This document shows positions 16,115 to 21,867 of a DNA stretch of 21,867 nucleotides, in pieces. The position numbers were made by a program, and so were the translations under genes. The DNA comes from Paramacrobiotus richtersi (lineage: Eukaryota; Tardigrada; Eutardigrada; Parachela; Macrobiotidae): contig JAQGAU010001038.1 in NCBI GenBank assembly GCA_034698045.1, positions 1 to 21,867 of the forward strand, written 5' to 3'. The notes beneath the pieces are model-generated. The model was not told the origin of the DNA. It was given only the letters and a program-made list of their open reading frames with translations, and did not search any database. Each line of letters starts with the position of its first letter. The first letter of the stretch is position 1.

Positions 16115-17134
16115 GTTTTCTGTAACTGCACAAACAGCTCGGTTCATCAGGATAACCGAACAGTGCCGCAACAGACCACTAATGGTTCAGTTTTATCACC
16201 GGGTTTCGTTAGTCTAACAGTGACTGTTCTGGTCATCAATGTTGTGGTACTTTTTTTCATTCTAAAGAAAAAGCTCTTTCGAGCTTCTTTCAATATTTAT
16301 ATCATTGCTGTCTTCTGTGGCTATGTGCTTTATGCCGGAGTTCGCAATCCTATGATAATTCTTGGCGATTACTATGTCTACTGGTGGATGGGATTTCATG
16401 GATGCACGTTCAGGATTTACATAAGCTATATTACTGGTGCTGCTATGATTCATTTTCATGTGCTGATTACCATCAACCGCGCTTGGGCGCTACTTTGGCC
16501 CGTATCTTACAAAAATTGTCACAATTCACGGTTGGCCGCTTTACTCTGCCTGTTGATGCTTGTGTACCTGCATATACTTCTCCTGCCTGGAATAATATTA
16601 GATGCGCTGTATTTCCGCGTGTCAATCAGCAAGGGTTGCTATCTGGACACGAAGGCGCAGCGCACATGGTCTACATTTATTCAAGTTTGGGTGTTTGACG
16701 TGTCAAAGCTATTCATTCCGGTATGCTATCCTGTTCTTCTTTGGAAGTATTTGCGAAGAAAACGAGTGGCCGTTGTTGCGCACTCCTCGCAGACCAATGG
16801 GGCATATAACCCAAACAGGACTTCAGGGACCGTCGTCCAAGCCAGTCGAACTGTCAAGGCCAAATCGCAGCGATTTATCCTTTTGACGCTGTTTACGTTC
16901 AGTGGCTTCATTTGTTTGACGCCGAATATGGTATACTTTCACCTAACTGCCTTCATGCCCCTCAGCAGGCTGGAAACGTTTCAGCAAGTACAGAGTGTTC
17001 TGTCTCTTTCGATGCCTGTGCTTGATCCGATGTTATTTGCACTAAGTATCGCCGGTGTACGCGCATGGATAGCTCGCTTAGGAAAATATCGATGGTTGTG
17101 GCACAGGATCAGGAATACGACTCGAACGGACTGA
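16112..17134 (+). CDS. Rhodopsin-like seven-transmembrane GPCR, copy 2 (intronless)
   Basis: A 340-residue paralogue of the first GPCR in the same orientation about 4 kb downstream, so a tandem duplicate. Sequons lie at N5, N8, N15 and N24. The paired cysteines are Cys98 and Cys176. INRAW ends TM3 (121-125), CLTP lies in TM6 (268-271) and DPMLF in TM7 (305-309), so the unusual motifs are shared with copy 1. Differences cluster in TM1-TM2, the third inner loop and the C-tail. The TM4 to TM5 part is nearly identical at DNA level, including a 51-base exact match (16571-16621). It is probably functional: the frame is intact and all helices are present. Ligand and G-protein partner are unknown; divergence of the ends could reflect different ligands or regulation. 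Confidence 0.9.
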   Translation: MVFCNCTNSSVHQDNRTVPQQTTNGSVLSPGFVSLTVTVLVINVVVLFFILKKKLFRASFNIYIIAVFCGYVLYAGVRNPMIILGDYYVYWWMGFHGCTFRIYISYITGAAMIHFHVLITINRAWALLWPVSYKNCHNSRLAALLCLLMLVYLHILLLPGIILDALYFRVSISKGCYLDTKAQRTWSTFIQVWVFDVSKLFIPVCYPVLLWKYLRRKRVAVVAHSSQTNGAYNPNRTSGTVVQASRTVKAKSQRFILLTLFTFSGFICLTPNMVYFHLTAFMPLSRLETFQQVQSVLSLSMPVLDPMLFALSIAGVRAWIARLGKYRWLWHRIRNTTRTD

Positions 17135-17385
17135 TTGCTATGCACACTGGTGATCGATCCGCTCCGGCGCTATATAAATCCCAGTTTAAGAGCATTACTC
17201 ACTTAACCTGGAGGTAATACGTCTGGCTTGCAGATAGTTCTCGTGGGTGCGATTTCCACTGTGAGTACTTTTATCTAAACTGTTCTGCAAAGTCAGCCAA
17301 AAAAATTATAAAACAGGAGTTTGACCTGTTGCAAGGCCCTTTATGAAAAGGGTGGGGTTACTACAGTGTGATAATTATAATAATA
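17135..17385. other. Extra 3' sequence of GPCR 2 absent from GPCR 1
   Basis: Between the stop codon and the shared CATTTAATAAC block there are 251 bases here, against 24 after GPCR 1. The segment includes a TATATAAA word near 17171 and no open frame. It is an insertion in unit 2 or a deletion in unit 1; I see no terminal repeats that would name it. Confidence 0.55.
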
Positions 17386-17457
17386 CATTTAATAACTTTA
17401 ACTCAATTCGCTGAAGTACTGATGCTACGATACCGAAATGACACTACTGTATTTGGT

Positions 17458-17463
17458 AATAAA
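17458..17463 (+). terminator. Possible poly(A) signal of GPCR 2
   Basis: A canonical AATAAA lies about 325 bases after the GPCR 2 stop codon and before the foldback element. It is the first such hexamer downstream on this strand that I noticed. The cleavage site is not shown by sequence. Confidence 0.4.
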
Positions 17464-17513
17464 ACTGTAACCCCACATAGTTTAGTATTAATTCATCTGC
17501 TCTTTGACACTTT

Positions 17514-18646
17514 CGGCTATATATGTACCTCATAACTCATAATTGCTGGTCATAACTCATAAGTCATAACTCATAATACGCACTTATAACTCATCACTCG
17601 CGCTCGTAACTCATAAACAATGGTCATCATTCACCAGCGGTCAGTTGCGGTCACTGTTCGATGATTTCCGTGACAACTACTCTGCCAGTCACCACTGGCC
17701 ATAATTATTGACCAATGCAGCGGTGTTTTTTTAGGCTTACTCGTCGCATCCTGGTGCCCCTCGCTGCTTTCTGTCCGTAGTCACCTTAAGGCAAATGACC
17801 TGTAGTTTCAGTATGTTTCACTGCGGATTTTTTGTGCGAGCAGCCAGGATCGATAAAAGGGGATGCGGCGTTGCACTCACAAGTCAGTACTAAAAGGCCC
17901 AACATACACCAACGCAAAAACGAAAAGGGAGCGCAGTATCCCGCTGTTGGGCGATACCTGGATAACGCTGAACCACAAACCGGTGTACCACAAATCTGGT
18001 TTTAAATCGATTCTTTTGGAACTTGCATGAGAAGTAAGACCTATTGTGAACCAAAACTAGCCTTCCGGCATTTTGCCGCAATTTTTAAATGAATTCCAAA
18101 ATGTTTGAAATTTGTTCAATTTCACAATGGTGTTGGTAGGCTGGTTTTAGACTTTGATTCACAATCGTTTCTAATGTATATATTCGTTTTTTCAGTATAG
18201 CCAGGTGTTGCTAACAGACGGATACTCCGCGCAATTTTCGTTTTTGCGTAGGTGTATGTTAGGCCTTTTAGTATTGAGTGCAACGCCGCATCCCCACCTA
18301 TCGATCCTGGCTGCGCGCACAAAAAATCCGCAGTGAAACATATTGAAACTACAGGTCACTTGCCTTAACGTGACTACGGGTAAAAAGCATTGAGGAGCGC
18401 CAGGATGCGACGAGTAAGCCCAAAAAACACCGCTGCATTGGTCAATAATTATGGCCGGTGATGACTGGCAGAGTAGTTGTCACGAAAACCATCGAACAGT
18501 GACCGCAACTGACCGCTGGGGAATGATAACCATTGTTTATGAGTTATGAGCGCGAGTTATGAGTGATGAGTGCGAATTATGAGTTATGACTTATGAGTTA
18601 TGAGTTATGACCAGCAATTATGAGTTATGAGGTACATATACAGCCG
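17514..18646. mobile_element. 1.13-kb foldback (long inverted-repeat) element with 7-bp flanking repeat
   Basis: Left arm 17514 to about 17972 and right arm about 18195-18646 are diverged inverted copies, roughly 450 bases each, around a centre of about 220 bases. The tip reads CGGCT-TATATGTACCTCAT. Just inside, both arms carry repeated TAACTCATAA-type words (17532-17618 and the mirror region 18538-18628). ACACTTT flanks the element directly on both sides (17507-17513 and 18647-18653), as expected of a target-site duplication. There is no transposase, so it is non-autonomous. The 7-base duplication does not name a superfamily. Confidence 0.88.
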
Positions 18647-18653
18647 ACACTTT

Positions 18654-20839
18654 CTGCGTCAAAATTGATTTTGAGCATTCTCGTCTGCCCGCCGTGACCG
18701 GATCGGTGTGACCTTTTGACAAAGCCGAGCTCCATGCCGAACTTGATTGAGTATGTACTGCCCCTGAACTGCGCATGCAGTTAAAATCAAAAAAGATTTT
18801 CCTATTGGTTCACCTACGGCCGTTCATACGAATGAGCGCTTACGGAGGATATGAAAGGTTATGATTTTGTTTAGAGCAAATTTTTTTAACGATATGTTGC
18901 GGTTTCTGGCTGGCAGTACTGAATGCACTCAAAGAGCAAGCCATACACTACCTGATTATATGCCGTTCACATTATATCTGTATAGTATCGGGAAATGTTC
19001 GATATCTTAAATTCAACCCTCGATTGGCAGTTCGCGTCGGTTATCAAGTTTGATGTTTCGATCTTGTATGTTGGGTTTTACAATCAATAAACTTATCATG
19101 ACATCGGAGAGGACAAGAACGCACAAAGGAAACCCCTATGTCAAACTAATTAATCGGTATAAGCACAAACTGTGTCGCTCTGTATACGGTTATTCAGTGA
19201 TCTTTGAGTCGAATCACAGGCACAATTACGAAAGCAGATAGTCACCCAAGATTTCAGTTTTCAGCCAATACGTCAGCAATGTTTCATGATCACTTAGAAC
19301 TGCTGCCGAGCGAGTTCTGATACGTCAGAATACCATAATGCAGTCATACTTGCTTCGCCTGCCGTCAGACTTTCGATGGATGTTTACCATATTCGAATGG
19401 CCTCGATATTCGCAGTCACGGGACGTGAAAGGCCTGTGGTGCGGTTGCTGTGATCGCAGCCTGCACACTGACTACGTCTAGTGATGTTAACTGTAACTAA
19501 CTACTTGTTAACTACTTGTCAGTCTGAATTAAATTTCAACGTTTACAGAATCCGTTATCGTGCAGCCACGTTGTTGTTATCACAAGGGTCGCAACAACCA
19601 CAGTTCATATCTCTTTGAACAAAAAATATAACAGCAGAATTTATTACGAAGAACGCCGGTGATTATTATGGTTCACGTCAAACAAACACTCGAGCACAAC
19701 CTGTGAAAGCGTGCATAAGTTGTATAATCGTCAGAATAACTCCTTGGTGAGAATTCGTTAACGGGAGTAAACAGGAGCATCACCATAACGAACGCTTTAC
19801 CAGAGCGCGATGCAGAATCTTTCCGTACGAAATCCGCAAACGATAGCCTTGCGACTATCGGAATGCAGTTTCAGCACGGAACGGCTCTGGTTAGGATAAT
19901 GGCAGAATGATGCGTGACGTATTACCGTAAGACTCTCAATAATAAGAAAACGTAAATATCGAAACGTAGAACAATAACTATTTGGTCCCTTCTCGCATGT
20001 GAGAACAGATTTACCAGAATATATACAAGCAAAATATTACAAGTTATCGGCAGCGGTTGTTGTCGGTTCCAGTTAGTTTAACATCGTGTGCAGGCCTTAG
20101 ATTCATCAGTTACCTTTGCTGTCAGGAATAGTTTCTAAGGTGATAAGGTGCGCTGCCTGCATAATGACAAACGGAAATAGACTGGTGGAAGCATAGTCCA
20201 TGGGATCTAGCTAAAAAGCAAACTTAGAATGTGCAATAAAAGATATTGCGATATCAGCTGAAAATAGATGAGGCAGCGCGGAACGATAGCCCCGTATTCG
20301 ACGAGGGCGCAATGCACCCAAAAGCGAAAACGCACTAGGCAAGCATGTTGTTTCAGTGGCGGAAGTGCAAGACACTTTTTACTCAGTGGAGGGTACATCG
20401 TCACCCATGCATGTGCTGATAATTACCCTTTACTGCTTCGAAGGGCCTTAACAAAAAGCGTTTGTTGGTCAGTTTGAGAGAGGGAGAGTGTCAGTCAGTT
20501 GTTAATGGGCAGCCCGGCATGTCGAGTTTGTGATACCGGGTAGCAGTCAAAAGTACATTTACCGAGACCTGTTTGGACCACTGTGTGATGGCAGCGTAAC
20601 TAGCATAACCATCCACCACCCTCACATCCAAGTTGTCCTAATGGAAAATGCCTTTCCATTGCATTAACGGTCCGCCGCCGTTGTGATACTCCTACTCGTC
20701 GTTTGCCCATGTGTGTGTTTTCTAACGTGGACCGTGTTAACTTACTAACGTCCCAGTCCAAGGCGTGAAAGAAAGCCGTCCACCGTGCAGTTGTTGCACG
20801 CAAAAGGAACCGCCGTTGACTGGATAACGCGGAAGCTAG
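18654..20839. other. No gene or named repeat recognised
   Basis: A 2.2-kb stretch with only short frames (such as 19050-19241 plus, 20207-20404 minus, 20268-20477 plus, 20600-20803 minus), none with a domain or supporting splice structure. A small hairpin (AATGGAAA with its complement) sits near 20640-20660. Exons of the putative right-end gene could start in its last part. Confidence 0.45.
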
Positions 20840-21038
20840 ATGAGGCGCTGTTTGCTCTATAAACTTCAGCTGGATGTCATTTGTCAGGACTCAGGACGTA
20901 TTCCCCATTGCGTACACTCGAACAGGCTCCTCATTTCCAGATGTTCAGAAAATCAGAACCAGCTCACCAAAAAAGACTTTACGGTACAAAGTTTGTTCGC
21001 CTTTCGAGAAATTGGCGATACAACTGATCTAGAAGATA
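20840..21038 (+). CDS. Possible exon of an unrecognised protein
   Basis: An open frame from ATG at 20840 runs to a good donor, GAAGATA|GTAAGT at 21038/21039. Its second half (QNQLTKKDFTVQSLFAF and REIGDTTDLED) has ordinary protein composition, while the first half looks less so. The exon may instead begin at an AG near 20939 or 20948. It ends in phase 1, and the next open stretch (from about 21149) does not accept phase 1 without a stop, so the link between them is unproven. No domain is recognised. Confidence 0.3.
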
Positions 21039-21148
21039 GTAAGTACTAAAAGGGCAGGTAATTGAACCACAGATGTTGTCGCTGATATTCATGGATATAC
21101 GAATACTATATTACAAGGCGCTGTTTGATAAAATCACCGGAATCGCAG

Positions 21149-21409
21149 ACTTTTTTGCAGGAACGTTTTTTGCAGAATTTCCAGTGCATTTTCAAGTTGA
21201 AAGTCGAGTACATCTATAAAGTCCGCTTTAGTTTTCTACTGCCCAGAACTGAGTATGTTGATGGCAAACCACATGTTGTTGTGCCGAAGAGAGTACGAAC
21301 CCTTAGAAAAATTTCTGCTAATGCGCCTATTGACACTGCTGATCAGATCAAGATGTTCAAAAAGGAGCTGAGGAGTTCAAGAAGGAAAGAACTTAGCAGG
21401 AATTACTGA
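21149..21409 (+). CDS. Possible terminal exon, unrecognised basic protein
   Basis: This open frame is preceded by several AG acceptors with T-tracts (21148, 21160, 21175, 21184), all in the same frame. It encodes VEYIYKVRFSFLLPR, YVDGKPHVVVPKRVR and a Lys/Arg-rich tail ending SRRKELSRNY before TGA at 21407-21409. The composition looks protein-like, and charged residues cluster toward the end as in nuclear or nucleic-acid-binding tails. I do not recognise the family. Relations to the neighbouring open stretches are unresolved. Confidence 0.35.
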   Translation, partial: TFLQERFLQNFQCIFKLKVEYIYKVRFSFLLPRTEYVDGKPHVVVPKRVRTLRKISANAPIDTADQIKMFKKELRSSRRKELSRNY

Positions 21410-21544
21410 CTTAAACAATCACCTGTTTAGCGGAAGGGAGACAAAACTGTTGTACGATCGACTTTACATTGATGGTTTTTGAGACAGGAAAGAGCTATCC
21501 GCAACTGCCTGACTGATTTGTACAATCTCATTCTAATTTAGCAG

Positions 21545-21801
21545 GAAGAATTCCTTCGCCGGAGGTTTTAGAAATACCCGTGCCGGCCCCCATAGGGAGG
21601 GCTATAAAGACGATTCAGCAGCCGCCACGCGTCCAGCGGCAGGGGACTGGTCCACGCAAGGTACCCCAGAGACCGCGTAAGGCTGTTCAGCGGCAGCCGG
21701 CAGGGCGAGGTGTCAGGCGTAGACGGGCGTCTACTAAGGAGCGAGACGACAGCATCGCGCTGCGGGTAGTGGTACGGATGTTTTGGAGAGACTTTAAATA
21801 G
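21545..21801 (+). CDS. Possible terminal exon encoding a Pro/Arg/Gln-rich tail
   Basis: After a T-rich acceptor (AATTTAGCAG, 21535-21544) the frame stays open to TAG at 21799-21801. It encodes PSPEVLEIPVPAPIGRAIK, then QPPRVQRQGTGPRKVPQRP and RGVRRRRASTKERDD. Composition is low-complexity and strongly basic. The acceptor implies phase 1, which would fit a phase-1 donor such as 21038/21039, skipping the open stretch at 21149-21409. The complementary strand is also open (21568-21855) and cannot be fully excluded. Confidence 0.3.
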
Positions 21802-21867
21802 CTTACGATATGCGCTTTTCCTTGTACTTTTCTTTGGACCGAAGATCCCAAACATCTGAGTGGAAGA
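21802..21867. other. Right edge; nothing recognised
   Basis: Sixty-six bases follow the last stop. No poly(A) hexamer is visible before the window ends. Confidence 0.4.

Larger units (their letters stand above)
15254..17434. repeat. Segmental duplication, unit 2 (carries the second GPCR)
   Basis: Same order as unit 1: GTCAATAATGCTTTCA, module copy C, GGTTTGTTTTCCA block, GPCR, then CATTTAATAAC 3' block (17386). Unit 2 has about 251 bases between the GPCR stop and the 3' block where unit 1 has only 24, so one copy gained or lost sequence there. Confidence 0.75.

Noticed and set aside
1-21867. CRISPR arrays, tRNA and rRNA genes
   Set aside because: No regularly spaced direct repeats, no convincing T-loop with acceptor pairing, and no rRNA blocks were seen; the gene structures are eukaryotic.

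Overview
The window looks like nuclear DNA from a small-genome metazoan. It carries a multi-exon receptor guanylyl cyclase with many short GT-AG introns (most 55-80 bases), two intronless seven-transmembrane receptors in tandem, AT-rich spacers and several foldback or MITE-like repeats, and no bacterial-style operons. The receptor motifs (NRAW at the end of TM3, DPMxF in TM7) and the mix of a receptor cyclase with chemoreceptor-like GPCRs would suit an ecdysozoan, possibly a tardigrade. That assignment is inference and rests on no marker gene.

Layout. Bases 1-2440 hold no convincing gene. They contain a perfect 31-base inverted repeat at the very edge, a 27-base tandem duplication, a hairpin-rich patch, an AT-rich palindrome cluster and a weak, degenerate hammerhead-like motif. 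Bases 2441-9591 hold one plus-strand receptor guanylyl cyclase of about 19-20 exons. Its order is signal peptide, ligand-binding domain, transmembrane helix, pseudokinase, signalling helix and cyclase domain. I read its exon borders from splice signals, reading phase and family motifs. Most junctions keep frame; two in the ligand-binding domain do not resolve cleanly. The cyclase domain has Gln where the family has the first metal-binding Asp. One large intron (8012-8750) contains a MITE-like inverted-repeat element.

Bases 9592-17434 contain a tandem segmental duplication. Two paralogous rhodopsin-like GPCR genes (11069-12100 and 16112-17134) each sit in a unit that starts near 10285 and 15254 and ends about 50-60 bases into shared 3' sequence. 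A roughly 200-base module occurs three times: once after the cyclase and once upstream of each GPCR. The middle of the two GPCR genes is far more alike than their ends, which suggests gene conversion. Between the units lies an AT-rich patch (13640-14400) with repeated GTAAATAGTA-like words.

Bases 17514-18646 are a 1.13-kb foldback element with long inverted arms, internal TAACTCAT-type repeats and a 7-base flanking direct repeat. Bases 18647-20839 show nothing I can call. The last kilobase has three plus-strand open stretches that look like exons of an unrecognised protein, at low confidence.

The recognisable genes are all cell-surface sensory or signalling receptors: one cGMP-type receptor and two GPCRs. 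Whether they act in one pathway cannot be told from sequence.
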